DNA of 64,000 bases from a virus: the IMG/VR virus record IMGVR_UViG_3300023174_000117, positions 1 through 64,000 of that record; one strand, written 5' to 3'. How positions within the stretch are numbered: position 1 is the stretch's first letter; each line of letters starts with the position of its first letter. A model generated the notes under the pieces. It saw only the letters and a list, made by a program, of their open reading frames with translations. It was not told the origin of the DNA and searched no databases. The translations under genes and the position numbers were made by a program. Below are positions 51,266 to 59,800 of the stretch, piece by piece.

Positions 51266-54112
51266 TTACATCCTTCTTGTCACATGAGCCAGGACTGGTT
51301 TTGGCATAACAGTTTCGCTATTATTTATACCTGGTTTAATAGTAAAACCTTTAGTTAAATCAAATTTATATGCCATATAGGCATACATAAGTGCCATAAG
51401 ACCGTCGTTAGGCGAATTACCCTTTATATATGTTTTTATCGGCTGACCACCAACAACTCTGATGGATGATTCCATAGACGTGCAATGATCGATGAGCCAT
51501 TCAATATACTCAAAGCTTTTCCACGGAAATCTTATCTTTCCTTTTCTAAAGTTATCAAAGATTTCTTCAACCAAAAGATCTTTATTATAAGAGACTATCA
51601 ATTCGTCATCTCTGAATTTCAGAGGCTTTAATAAATTTCCGCTTCCCTGGGCGCCTAAAAATTTATCGCCATAATGCCTTTGAAGATCATGAACAACGTC
51701 CTGACCAAAGAACCAGTCAGACACGCCGAGTTTTACCCCAAATCTTTTATACATCTCATTTATTGTCTCTTTCTTATAATCAAAGTCTTGCTTCTTTAAT
51801 TTATGGGCATGCTCAACAAGAAGTGTTCCGTCGGGCATAGCAGAAAGAATAACAACACAGGAGTATGACTGACCCACGTTGGAGGAATTATCATCGTCTT
51901 TGCCACCCCAGTCAACTCCAAGATAAGTTGTCTTTTCTCTGGGCAAAATCCTTTTGGCAAGAGAACGATCTGCATCTCGGCATTTTTCATATATTTCAGC
52001 CCTAGTTATTGGAAGTCCCGCTCCAGAGAAAAATTCTCCAACAACCTCGTTCTTATAAATCCTATCTGTCTGAAGTGGGTTATTTTCAGGCATAAGGTTT
52101 AGAATATTTTCTTTTGTAAAGTAAGGGATATATAGCTGATTTATATGAAAACCTACGAATTTACAATCCTCTGATTTTCTTGAGGCTACCCACATGCCGT
52201 TTTCAATTGCATCTACTTTATTCTGTTCGCAGGAACAAAGTGGACACTTTATTGTGTAACCGGAGACCCAGATGTCCAACCAGTCTCTGCTTTCGGGAAG
52301 ATAAAAAGGATAAGTCCCTTTGCAATTCTTGCAGCCAAGATGATAATATCTCTGATCAGACATATCCCACATGGATGAGAAATAACTATTCTTTTCCTTT
52401 GGTGTTCCAAAGTAAACTTGAACGCCAGTGCCAACAGGACCATATTTTGCTGCGGTCAATATTTTTGTTGCGTTTCCAATTGACTGTGCAAACATGTCCT
52501 GACAATTGCTGACTACTATTCCTCCAAGATTTTTGCTAGTTTTTGAAGTAGTTACGATAAAATTGTGGTTGTCCTCAACCTCAATATCATAAACAACTTC
52601 TTTGTAATCTAATTTTATTATTTTATCAACAGATGTGACACTAGTTACAAGTTTTCCTTCATTCCATTCATATTTATCATTATCAGTGTTTAGAATTTCA
52701 TATGATATATTGTCATGAACATATGGAGAAATTAGTTCGGATAACTTCTTAAAACTATCCTCATTAAAATATATTGAATAATACTTCTTATCCTTTTTTG
52801 CACCAGAAAGATAAGATTTGTAGTGACAATCTATTCCAAGTGACTTAAATTTTTCAACGAATCTTTTCTGTGAATCTTCATCAAAAGAACGGGTTGATAA
52901 ACACACAGAGCCGGATTCACCCCATTTTTTAACGCTACCATTATCCATAAACCATATGGCAATACCTCTTTCATCAAGGCTATCCAAAACCCATTGAGGG
53001 CAACTAACCTTATTCTTTGGTAAAGCCGAATTCAAGCCAAACAACTTGGTAGTAAATTTGATGGCCGGCTTTTTACTAAAGCCATTTTCTTCTATTGTAG
53101 CAATACTAGAATCAAAAAATGATGCCTTCCACTTGCAATAATTTGATTGTGATTCTCCATGAATCACGCTCATCCTGTATTTTCCATTTCCACTACTTGC
53201 AATGGAGCCGGCGCCAAGAAATGAACCCAAAACTATTTGTAATTGATCAGAATTTAAATTTCTAACGAATGTTTTTGTGGCCGGGGAGGACATTATCAGG
53301 CTTCCGATCGTGAGATTTTCCGCCATAATCCAGCCTTTAGTTGTTAAAAATTTATGATTTGGCGTACATCTGACTACCCTATTTCCAAGATGTAGCTCTA
53401 ATAAACTTCTCTCGCCTCTATTCCAAGCATTTTTAATCTTTTTAAATTCAAAAGACTTCAATTCTTCATTGTAGCTTTTTACAAATGGAAGTTGCTCACC
53501 TTTTGTAAATAGGTCAAATATTTTTCCTATTTCTATTTTTCCAGAATCAGTCTCTATAAATGTGTTGTATGGAAAGCATTCATCAAAAAAGATAGCATCA
53601 ACGGTCATACCACGAATTCTGTCTGCATCTTCACCAATACTATCTATCCATAAAGTTCCGTTATTAAACTGCTTCATGGTTAGATTGTCTGCTGCGTTCG
53701 TTGATTTTAGCTTGTTCTTTATTAGAAAGTTATCTTTTGATGTTCTTATTAAGCTTTCTAACTTATCCTGAGAAAAACGCTTTACGAAATGAAGGGCGGG
53801 AAAGGCATGAAGAACCTTCATATTTTGAAACATACCACCATTTGTAAAATATAGATCTAAGGCGGCGGCCATCATAGTGGCACCAACCTGTCGACCCTTT
53901 TTGATTACAACTGGTTTCCCAATCTTCTGAGTTGATTGCAGACCTATATATCTATAAATGTCAACCATGAATTTCCAGCCGTTACCAATAATTCGGAACT
54001 CCTCTCCATCGAGTCTCAAATTATTTTGGATAAAGTAGGCTGGGTCTAAATCCAGAAAGTTGCTTTTTATATTATCAAATAGTTCTTGCTCTTTCTTTTT
54101 TAATTCATTCAT
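51266..54112 (-). CDS. Terminase large subunit with intein (GpA-like, zinc finger)
   Basis: This 948-residue precursor would splice to about 590 residues. ATPase: Walker A-like KKGRQVGAT (residues 71-79), lacking the usual Lys after Gly, as in lambda gpA-type enzymes; Walker B VDAIFFDE (171-178). After the intein come the coupling segment QVYFGTPKEKNS, a zinc finger (C594, C597, C623, C626/C628), and a nuclease domain with YLGVDWGGKDDD, a central DWFFGQD and SPNDGLMALMYAYM. Its zinc finger resembles that of GpA-type terminases. It drives DNA packaging with the portal. The ATG has no clear Shine-Dalgarno site. Confidence 0.88.
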   Translation of the reverse strand: MNELKKKEQELFDNIKSNFLDLDPAYFIQNNLRLDGEEFRIIGNGWKFMVDIYRYIGLQSTQKIGKPVVIKKGRQVGATMMAAALDLYFTNGGMFQNMKVLHAFPALHFVKRFSQDKLESLIRTSKDNFLIKNKLKSTNAADNLTMKQFNNGTLWIDSIGEDADRIRGMTVDAIFFDECFPYNTFIETDSGKIEIGKIFDLFTKGEQLPFVKSYNEELKSFEFKKIKNAWNRGERSLLELHLGNRVVRCTPNHKFLTTKGWIMAENLTIGSLIMSSPATKTFVRNLNSDQLQIVLGSFLGAGSIASSGNGKYRMSVIHGESQSNYCKWKASFFDSSIATIEENGFSKKPAIKFTTKLFGLNSALPKNKVSCPQWVLDSLDERGIAIWFMDNGSVKKWGESGSVCLSTRSFDEDSQKRFVEKFKSLGIDCHYKSYLSGAKKDKKYYSIYFNEDSFKKLSELISPYVHDNISYEILNTDNDKYEWNEGKLVTSVTSVDKIIKLDYKEVVYDIEVEDNHNFIVTTSKTSKNLGGIVVSNCQDMFAQSIGNATKILTAAKYGPVGTGVQVYFGTPKEKNSYFSSMWDMSDQRYYHLGCKNCKGTYPFYLPESRDWLDIWVSGYTIKCPLCSCEQNKVDAIENGMWVASRKSEDCKFVGFHINQLYIPYFTKENILNLMPENNPLQTDRIYKNEVVGEFFSGAGLPITRAEIYEKCRDADRSLAKRILPREKTTYLGVDWGGKDDDNSSNVGQSYSCVVILSAMPDGTLLVEHAHKLKKQDFDYKKETINEMYKRFGVKLGVSDWFFGQDVVHDLQRHYGDKFLGAQGSGNLLKPLKFRDDELIVSYNKDLLVEEIFDNFRKGKIRFPWKSFEYIEWLIDHCTSMESSIRVVGGQPIKTYIKGNSPNDGLMALMYAYMAYKFDLTKGFTIKPGINNSETVMPKPVLAHVTRRM
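52505..53578 (-). other. Intein within the terminase large subunit
   Basis: A 358-residue protein intron interrupts the terminase right after the Walker B Asp-Glu. Block A begins with Cys (CFPYNTFIET, precursor residue 179), block B contains T250-P-N-H253, block F is VVYDIEVEDNHNFIV and the C-terminus is VVSN followed by extein Cys537, so splicing rejoins FFDE to CQDM. The penultimate residue is Ser rather than His. A LAGLIDADG-type endonuclease region is present, but the catalytic Asp before Gly is replaced in both motifs: LGAGS (A301) and MDNGS (N391). The element can probably splice yet no longer home. Confidence 0.9.
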
Positions 54113-54124
54113 AGAGACATATTA

Positions 54125-54697
54125 CTACTTTTGAATTGGCATCGCATGATTATAATAATCTGCGATATCATCCCCCTGCATTGGATCTACTTCCAATTGT
54201 TTATAAACTATAGGTTCTCTGGCTGATGGGATCTTACTTTTGATACTTGCGACAAATCTCTTCAGTTTGTCGAGATCTATCTTGAGCTGATCCATATCTG
54301 AGAAATTATCACGACATCTCTGAATGACATTTAGCTGATCTAAATGTGGCTCGCTTGAAAGCATATCTGAGATGAATTTTTTTATCTCATCAACCTTTCT
54401 AACTTTATCGCAAATACAAGATGCACCCTTGCCGCAGGAGCACTCCTTGGAAGCGGTCTTGCTATTGGTTTCTTCAGAACCTTCCTTTATGTTTGTGAAG
54501 GTTTCAAAGCCAACTCTGCTCATGATATCCTTCATTTTATCTTCAATTGTTGCGAATTTTTCATTTCTGTGAAAAACTCCAGGTGGAGGCGGCGGCGCAA
54601 CATTTGCAATCTTTGGAAGATTCTTGGCAAAATTGTCTAACCAATCAACGGTTATGTTGTATTTCTCAACCTCATCTGTTCTTGTTATTTTTGTCAT
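54125..54697 (-). CDS. Cys-containing protein of unknown function next to terminase
   Basis: This is a 190-residue protein. Near residue 85-95 it has KECSCGKGASCICDK, a short C-x-C...C-x-C cluster that may bind metal, flanked by a Pro-run (APPPPPGV) and a C-terminal helical part (QLNVIQRCRDNFSDMDQLK). It lies 13 bases before the terminase start and after the 298-residue gene. It could be a packaging cofactor, but no family is recognised. Confidence 0.5.
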   Translation of the reverse strand: MTKITRTDEVEKYNITVDWLDNFAKNLPKIANVAPPPPPGVFHRNEKFATIEDKMKDIMSRVGFETFTNIKEGSEETNSKTASKECSCGKGASCICDKVRKVDEIKKFISDMLSSEPHLDQLNVIQRCRDNFSDMDQLKIDLDKLKRFVASIKSKIPSAREPIVYKQLEVDPMQGDDIADYYNHAMPIQK

Positions 54698-54714
54698 TTT
54701 AAGTCCAATAGGTA

Positions 54715-55611
54715 TTATGAGAAATAATTTTTTATAAATTCAATTCCGTAGTTTTCCTCTCCAGACTTCTCGGGGTCATGAGAGAATGTTCCACGATCTT
54801 TGAAGATTGGAAAGCCGCTATCCATAACAACCTGCATTATAGAGAGTTCGTCTCTCTCAGTTAGATCATATTTTTTCTTTAGAAAATCAAATACTTGCTC
54901 GAAAGGCTTTCCTCCGGCAACAACTGAGTTTATCAATATTCCAGATATTGCTCTTTCAAATGGAGTTACTACAACTCTTAGCTTTGGAGAAAATGCTTTC
55001 TTCTCCATGGCTTCGTCGCCAATCATTTTGTCATAAACAATTTCTATAGATTCGTCCATGCCCTCAAAGGCTTCCTTATCTAGGCTGGCGCTCTTTTTCA
55101 TGCCCTTCAGCTCTGATTTTAATTTTGTCAGATGGTCTTTTAGGACTATAAGATCTTTCATGATCGAAACTCTTACTTCTTCGAGTCTCACGACATCTAA
55201 AATGTTATCCATATCCTTTTTTATTGCCGATGAAATTTCTTTGTTTATACCATCGAGGAATCTTATTGCTCTCTCGCAACCAAGAGTGCTCTTTCCATCG
55301 TGACTTGGAATGCCACCTGGATACATGGATTCAACATATTTCATAAAGCTCTTTACGTTATTATTTTCTTTCCAGTCTTTGATAAAATCCTCTGGTGGAT
55401 GATCCATTACAACAGATTCCTGGTCATCGGCCGAATTTACAAGAGCATCGCTTCCTGGAATTTTCTCTTGGAAGACTATCTCTTCTACCTTTACGGGGTT
55501 TAAGCCTGAAGAATCCTCTGCGTAAGATACCTGAGATGTTTGTGGATTTGCTCCCGAAGAATCTTTTAATTCTTCAGAAAAAGCTACGACATAAAAATTG
55601 TTATCTTTCAT
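54715..55611 (-). CDS. Helical protein of unknown function
   Basis: This is a 298-residue protein. Residues 1-60 are Ser/Glu-rich; residues 75-180 are helical (NVKSFMKYVESMYPGGIPSH, then VSIMKDLIVLKDHLTKLK), and the C-terminal part contains VVVTPFERAISGILINSVVA and a final FIKNYFS. GGAG precedes the ATG. It is part of the tight run of genes leading into terminase, so an assembly role is likely. Function unknown. Confidence 0.5.
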   Translation of the reverse strand: MKDNNFYVVAFSEELKDSSGANPQTSQVSYAEDSSGLNPVKVEEIVFQEKIPGSDALVNSADDQESVVMDHPPEDFIKDWKENNNVKSFMKYVESMYPGGIPSHDGKSTLGCERAIRFLDGINKEISSAIKKDMDNILDVVRLEEVRVSIMKDLIVLKDHLTKLKSELKGMKKSASLDKEAFEGMDESIEIVYDKMIGDEAMEKKAFSPKLRVVVTPFERAISGILINSVVAGGKPFEQVFDFLKKKYDLTERDELSIMQVVMDSGFPIFKDRGTFSHDPEKSGEENYGIEFIKNYFS

Positions 55612-55623
55612 AAATTCTCCACT

Positions 55624-56022
55624 TTATGGTAAAAGACTGATAAGTCCATAATAAACTGTTCTAATATTATCATCGGCATAATATGGTAACGGATAAGAAT
55701 GGGTTGGGTTAGAAGTGTTGCCGACATACATGTGGGGATAAATTGGGCTTCCGTCCATAGGTATATTAGCAGAATTATTACTTGAGACACCCTCTCCAAA
55801 CTTACAATCAACAGATTTCTTTTGCTCTAATATAATATTTGCATAAGGACAAGCCCTGCCATCTTCTGCATTTAAAACATATACTCTTTGATTATATTCC
55901 TTATGTGCCTCTGTATCCTCAGAGTTCAAAGGAATCATTTCAAAGACTGATTTTCCAACAGACTTACAGGCTCCAGGTATCTGAAGCCCAAATGGACAGG
56001 TTTTTATCTTTCCTCTTAGCAT
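55624..56022 (-). CDS. Small four-Cys protein of unknown function
   Basis: This 132-residue protein has Cys at positions 9, 19, 58 and 73 within TCPFGLQIPGACK and RACPYANIILEQKKSVDCKFG, a spacing that suggests one metal site (zinc or Fe-S) built from two Cys pairs. The C-terminal half is polar (YVGNTSNPTHSYPLPYY). The ATG has no ribosome site, and an AT-rich element lies 20-31 bases upstream. Function unknown. Confidence 0.45.
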   Translation of the reverse strand: MLRGKIKTCPFGLQIPGACKSVGKSVFEMIPLNSEDTEAHKEYNQRVYVLNAEDGRACPYANIILEQKKSVDCKFGEGVSSNNSANIPMDGSPIYPHMYVGNTSNPTHSYPLPYYADDNIRTVYYGLISLLP

Positions 56023-56041
56023 TTTTATAAATTACCAAAAT

Positions 56042-56053
56042 ATATTAATATAT
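56042..56053 (-). promoter_or_regulatory. Candidate promoter element upstream of the four-Cys gene
   Basis: The minus strand reads ATATATTAATAT, a weaker match to the recurrent element, 20-31 bases before the ATG at 56022. TATAAA also occurs at about 56025-56030. Confidence 0.25.
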
Positions 56054-56067
56054 TGTTAAAATTTTTG

Positions 56068-56844
56068 CTATGACATATAGTCTAGAAGCAGACCCTTCCG
56101 TATTATATATTCTTTGTATGGACCAACGAGAGGAATTTTTTTGTAAAGTCCCATCTCTTTTATATAAAAGAATGTGGCCTCCGGATCTATCATCATTGCT
56201 TTGTTTATCTCGGAAGATTTTGAAAAGTCATCAGTATCGTTCTCGTCTTCTTTAGAATATATATTTTTAGAATAATCTATTATATCGCCATGAATATTAA
56301 ACCCCATCTTAACGGCAAGATGTATGGCCCTAAATATTCTTCTTTTGTCGTTACCTATAGATATTCTTGCGGGACATGGGGTTCTGATTATTTTATCGGA
56401 AATATCTCGAAGTCCTAGCTCGGTTGGATCGTAAATCTTTTCAGAGAAGAAATCTTGATGCATACTGTTTATTGTAAAATCTCTTGAAAAAGATTCTTTA
56501 AATTTTATTTTTTCAGGATGGTTCTGATTAACATAATCAGAGGCATTGGAATAAATTACATTGGAGCTAAAATCATAATTTTTTAACTCATCAAGTATAG
56601 ATACGTGCTTATCTTTAAACATCTTGAAAGTTTTATTTCTTATCGATGCAAAAAGAATGGATAGTCTGACGCAATCATTTGACATAGTTGTTATATCAAA
56701 GTCTTTTATTTCATCAAATGATAAACCTGAGCAATAATCTCTTACGGCGCCCCCAACGAGATATGGTTTACCAATAAGATACTCTCTGTGAAGCCGAGTC
56801 AGCAGCGAAAAGTCTTCGTAATTCTTTTTGTAGAAATCCCCCAT
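56068..56844 (-). CDS. tRNA nucleotidyltransferase/poly(A) polymerase-like protein
   Basis: This 258-residue protein has the class II nucleotidyltransferase head: YLVGGAVRDYCSG (residues 28-40), the catalytic D48-x-D50 in KDFDITT, then SRDFTINSMHQD (120-131), LGLRDISDKIIRT and DKRRIFRAIHLAVKMGFNI. These are the motifs of CCA-adding enzymes and poly(A) polymerases, which add nucleotides to RNA 3' ends. At 258 residues it is short: the C-terminal RNA-binding body and tail of bacterial enzymes (usually about 400 residues) are mostly missing. AAGGAT precedes the ATG. In a structural cluster this enzyme is unexpected; repair of cleaved tRNAs is a possible role. Confidence 0.75.
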   Translation of the reverse strand: MGDFYKKNYEDFSLLTRLHREYLIGKPYLVGGAVRDYCSGLSFDEIKDFDITTMSNDCVRLSILFASIRNKTFKMFKDKHVSILDELKNYDFSSNVIYSNASDYVNQNHPEKIKFKESFSRDFTINSMHQDFFSEKIYDPTELGLRDISDKIIRTPCPARISIGNDKRRIFRAIHLAVKMGFNIHGDIIDYSKNIYSKEDENDTDDFSKSSEINKAMMIDPEATFFYIKEMGLYKKIPLVGPYKEYIIRKGLLLDYMS

Positions 56845-56858
56845 TTCTAATCCTTAGC

Positions 56859-58394
56859 CTATGCCGTTGGAGCGGGCGCTGGTGTTGCTGGCTGGCCTGA
56901 AACTGGCGCTGTAGCTGCCGCCGAGGGTGCTGCCGGTGTCTCGACCGCCTCAGCCCCTTCGGCGCCTTCCTGAGCCTCTTCAGGCTCGGTTTCGGATGGC
57001 TTGCCTCCAGAGGCCAACTCCATAATTGCACGATTATTAGATAACATACCAAGCATCTTGGTTACTCTAACTAGTGCATAAGAGTAAGAATCGATGAGCT
57101 TACTCTGAGCTTCTGATAGCTCAGGGAACATTGATGCGATACCTATCTTATCTAACATAATATCGAATTCCGCCAAGAATCTGATTACCCTTCGATCGGA
57201 TAACATTCCTGCTATTTGCTCTAGCTTTTTGGAAGCATCATCTATGTTTACCGATGTTCCAAGAACTTTATCATATTCATTTGGCATAGGTCCCGGAAGT
57301 GGAGCAACCTCTTTTATCATTTCTTCGCCAACAGTTTCGTTCTGACGATCTTGACTTCTCTTTTCTGCAGCGATTTGCTCTGGAGTTTTTTCTGGTGATT
57401 CATCTGTAGCGACCGGAGCAGCAACTGGCTCTGTAGGAGCTGATGTCGGAGCGGTAACGACTTCTGGGGAGGCTGTCTCTTGAGCAAACTTTTTAAGTAT
57501 ATTTGCGCCATCGGAAAAACCTATCTTCTGGAGCTGATTTGCGGCACCAAAAGACAAGTCTGATGCAGTAGAGTGCAACCTTACTTTGCCAATTTGAACG
57601 TCAAGCTTATGTAGAATCTCTGAAATTTGCTCATATTTATCGGGATCGACAAAATCCTCGCTTTCCTTGAGAATCTTATCCATTCTTCTCCAGGCTGTGT
57701 TGAACTTTTTCTTCCAGGTCTTATAGGAGGTCTTCATCTCAGCCTTATCCCTGGCGTCGTTCACAGAATTCTCAAAGCTATGCGCAGAGCTTAAGGCTGT
57801 ACCATAATCGCGATCACCGCTATAAGAATCAGTTCCATTCATTGGTAAATAGAAGGATGCTTGCTTTTTCATATTTTCAGTCCCATTCTCATTGCTATAT
57901 TTTTTATTATTACCATCATTATAATATTTTACCCATCTTTTAAACTTCATTCTTTCTTCGGGATCTTTTATTTTCAATGATGTTTTTTCTAAAGACTCTG
58001 GATAAGAATATTTTCCCTCATAAAAATTTGAATAAATTTCCTTTACCAATTCAGACCAAGCCATTAGATCATATTGGTTTTGATATATCTCAAAAATTCT
58101 CTGTCCAGATGTGTTGGGATAAGCACTCTTGACCATGTTTTTTTCTGCAGAATCTACTCTAGAATGATAAAGCTGAGAAAATACTAGATGATAATAGTCT
58201 GCAATGGTTTTGTAATCTTCGGAATTCCCTCTATTATCCCAACTCTTCTTTACAATAGATTGATCTTTAATGCCGAGAAGATCTGCGGCAAGTTTTATTT
58301 TTGCAAAAAAAGAGTGGTCTTTTTCGCTCTTAATTTCATATGAATCCAGATTCAAGATTTCTTGATCTAAAAATTTATTAAAATTATCATTCAT
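56859..58394 (-). CDS. Large head-region protein with Pro/Ala-rich C-terminus
   Basis: This is a 511-residue protein. Residues 1-320 are helical and basic-acidic mixed with DKYEQISEILHKLDVQIGKV-type coiled coils; two Pro/Ala/Glu-rich linkers follow, and the last 45 residues are Pro/Ala/Glu-rich, as in the portal C-terminus. Residues near 385-450 have a small domain with LGTSVNIDDASKKLEQIAGM and DIMLDKIGIASMFPELSEAQ. Start and end overlap neighbours by a few bases. It is probably a structural or internal head protein; function unknown. Confidence 0.5.
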   Translation of the reverse strand: MNDNFNKFLDQEILNLDSYEIKSEKDHSFFAKIKLAADLLGIKDQSIVKKSWDNRGNSEDYKTIADYYHLVFSQLYHSRVDSAEKNMVKSAYPNTSGQRIFEIYQNQYDLMAWSELVKEIYSNFYEGKYSYPESLEKTSLKIKDPEERMKFKRWVKYYNDGNNKKYSNENGTENMKKQASFYLPMNGTDSYSGDRDYGTALSSAHSFENSVNDARDKAEMKTSYKTWKKKFNTAWRRMDKILKESEDFVDPDKYEQISEILHKLDVQIGKVRLHSTASDLSFGAANQLQKIGFSDGANILKKFAQETASPEVVTAPTSAPTEPVAAPVATDESPEKTPEQIAAEKRSQDRQNETVGEEMIKEVAPLPGPMPNEYDKVLGTSVNIDDASKKLEQIAGMLSDRRVIRFLAEFDIMLDKIGIASMFPELSEAQSKLIDSYSYALVRVTKMLGMLSNNRAIMELASGGKPSETEPEEAQEGAEGAEAVETPAAPSAAATAPVSGQPATPAPAPTA

Positions 58395-58623
58395 CTTTAG
58401 TTACTTTTATTTTTTCCTTCAAAGAGTCTAGCTTATGTAAAAAATCTGCAACATGTTCTTTTCTATGATCTGTAATATTTGTTTTTCTTATTTGCTCTGA
58501 TATATTATCTATGAGCAAATTTAATATATGAGAAGGGCATTCAGCTTTTATATTGGTATTATCTTTAATCCAATTTTTAAAAGCAAAAACAGTATCTGTA
58601 TCCTTTGCGCTTATCTTTGCCAT
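58387..58623 (-). CDS. Small helical protein of unknown function
   Basis: This is a 78-residue helical protein (AKDTDTVFAFKNWIKDNTNI, then EHVADFLHKLDSLKEKIK). Its ATG touches the last base of the small-terminase-like gene, and its end overlaps the next gene by 8 bases, indicating translational coupling. No family recognised. Confidence 0.45.
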   Translation of the reverse strand: MAKISAKDTDTVFAFKNWIKDNTNIKAECPSHILNLLIDNISEQIRKTNITDHRKEHVADFLHKLDSLKEKIKVTKDE

Positions 58624-59321
58624 TAAATATTCTCGCTGCTAACATCTATCAAATAATTATTATATTCTGGCGAATCATAATTTAATTGCTGCATTCTTTT
58701 GTTCAATTTTTCCATAAATACTAAAATTAGTGATGGTTCCATCTCCCTAATGAGATCAAGCATTACCTCTTTGAGTATCTTTACCTGCGAATCTACAACT
58801 TGAACGCTAATATTATGCTCAATCTTTGTATCTGCAACACCCTCAACATATTTCTTCCAATCCTGCATTATAGCTCTCATGGCATTTAAATATTCAAGAA
58901 AAACCTTATCATGCTTGGTGCTCCCGCCAGCCATTATTGTGTTGTAATAAAATTCAAGCCTTGATGAGATTAGCTTTTCCATTTCAAGAAGTTTTCTGGA
59001 AACATCTATTTCATTGGAAACAATTTCATCTAACTTCTTCTGATATTCGGAAGAATTAACGACAGCAAGACGAGCCTCATGAGAGGCCGTCTCTTCCTCA
59101 TTCATCTTTCTTCTATTTTTTATATCTTCGAGTAGGTCACCTTTTATGTCTAAATGCTTTGACCTAAAGGTTTGCAAGCTCATATAAGATATGTGATATC
59201 TCTTGTTTTTCGGATACTTTGATTTTAACCAGGCCTCGACATGTTTGACCGAATCACCATTTAGAAGTTTTTTTATAATTTCTTCTTTATCTGGATGTCT
59301 AGAGATCTTGTTCTCAAGCAT
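58623..59321 (-). CDS. Candidate terminase small subunit
   Basis: This 232-residue helical protein begins with a possible helix-turn-helix: RHPDKEEIIKKLLNGDSVKH then VEAWLKSKYPKNKRYHISYM, a pattern seen in small terminase subunits that recognise phage DNA. A long helical middle (VSRKLLEMEKLISSRLEFYY) fits the oligomerisation domain. It is upstream of the large terminase by several genes, but small and large subunits need not be adjacent. GGGAAG precedes ATG. The match is by pattern only. Confidence 0.45.
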   Translation of the reverse strand: MLENKISRHPDKEEIIKKLLNGDSVKHVEAWLKSKYPKNKRYHISYMSLQTFRSKHLDIKGDLLEDIKNRRKMNEEETASHEARLAVVNSSEYQKKLDEIVSNEIDVSRKLLEMEKLISSRLEFYYNTIMAGGSTKHDKVFLEYLNAMRAIMQDWKKYVEGVADTKIEHNISVQVVDSQVKILKEVMLDLIREMEPSLILVFMEKLNKRMQQLNYDSPEYNNYLIDVSSENI

Positions 59322-59336
59322 TACTTCTTCCCAAAA

Positions 59337-59365
59337 AAAATAGGAGGTTATTTACCTCCTATTTT
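59337..59365 (-). terminator. Intrinsic terminator after the 134-residue gene
   Basis: Stem AATAGGAGGT (59339-59348) pairs with ACCTCCTATT (59354-59363), extendable by two A-T pairs, with a 5-base loop. On the minus strand it is followed by eight T residues. It lies 20 bases past the end of the 134-residue gene and just before the small-terminase-like gene. Confidence 0.85.
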
Positions 59366-59384
59366 ACTTTAACTTATGTTAATT

Positions 59385-59789
59385 TTAGTAACCAACTTTC
59401 GTTTGTAGTGAAACGCTCCCACCTGGAACTATGGAGCCGTCTTCTCTCTTGAATCCCTGAGAGTAATCATAAATTTTTCCGGTTATTGGATCTGCAACGA
59501 CGCCATCAGAAACTCTAATGGCACCTTGGCCGGGTCTGTCTGGGGAAGATCTTGTTGAGAGTGGTCCCATGGTCTCTGGTTTTTTGACATCGACCTTTGG
59601 CTGATTCTCTCCAGGGGTAGGATATTTCGAAGATTCTGGTGGTACTTGAAGCTCTTTCTTCTTGACAGCATCCTCTCTAGTACCATAATTGGTGACTACT
59701 GGATTTGGAGTCTGAAGAAAGCCGGATGGCTCTATCTGAGATTCTTTGTATATTCCGGCAATTTTTAAAAGCCTATTCTCTCTCTTCAT
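59385..59789 (-). CDS. Pro-rich protein of unknown function
   Basis: This is a 134-residue protein with many Pro, Lys, Ser and Gly residues (TPNPVVTNYGTREDAVKKK; RPGQGAIRVSDGVVADPITG). Little secondary structure is expected apart from the C-terminal part, GGSVSLQTKVGY. AGGA precedes the ATG and a strong terminator follows, so it may be made in quantity. It could be a small virion linker or decoration protein. No family recognised. Confidence 0.5.
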   Translation of the reverse strand: MKRENRLLKIAGIYKESQIEPSGFLQTPNPVVTNYGTREDAVKKKELQVPPESSKYPTPGENQPKVDVKKPETMGPLSTRSSPDRPGQGAIRVSDGVVADPITGKIYDYSQGFKREDGSIVPGGSVSLQTKVGY

Positions 59790-59800
59790 TTTGAATCCTA

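Noticed and set aside
51266-54112. Terminase interrupted by a group I intron instead of an intein
   Set aside because: The insertion is a continuous in-frame protein with intein splicing blocks A, B, F and G at exact places; there is no frame break as an intron would usually cause.
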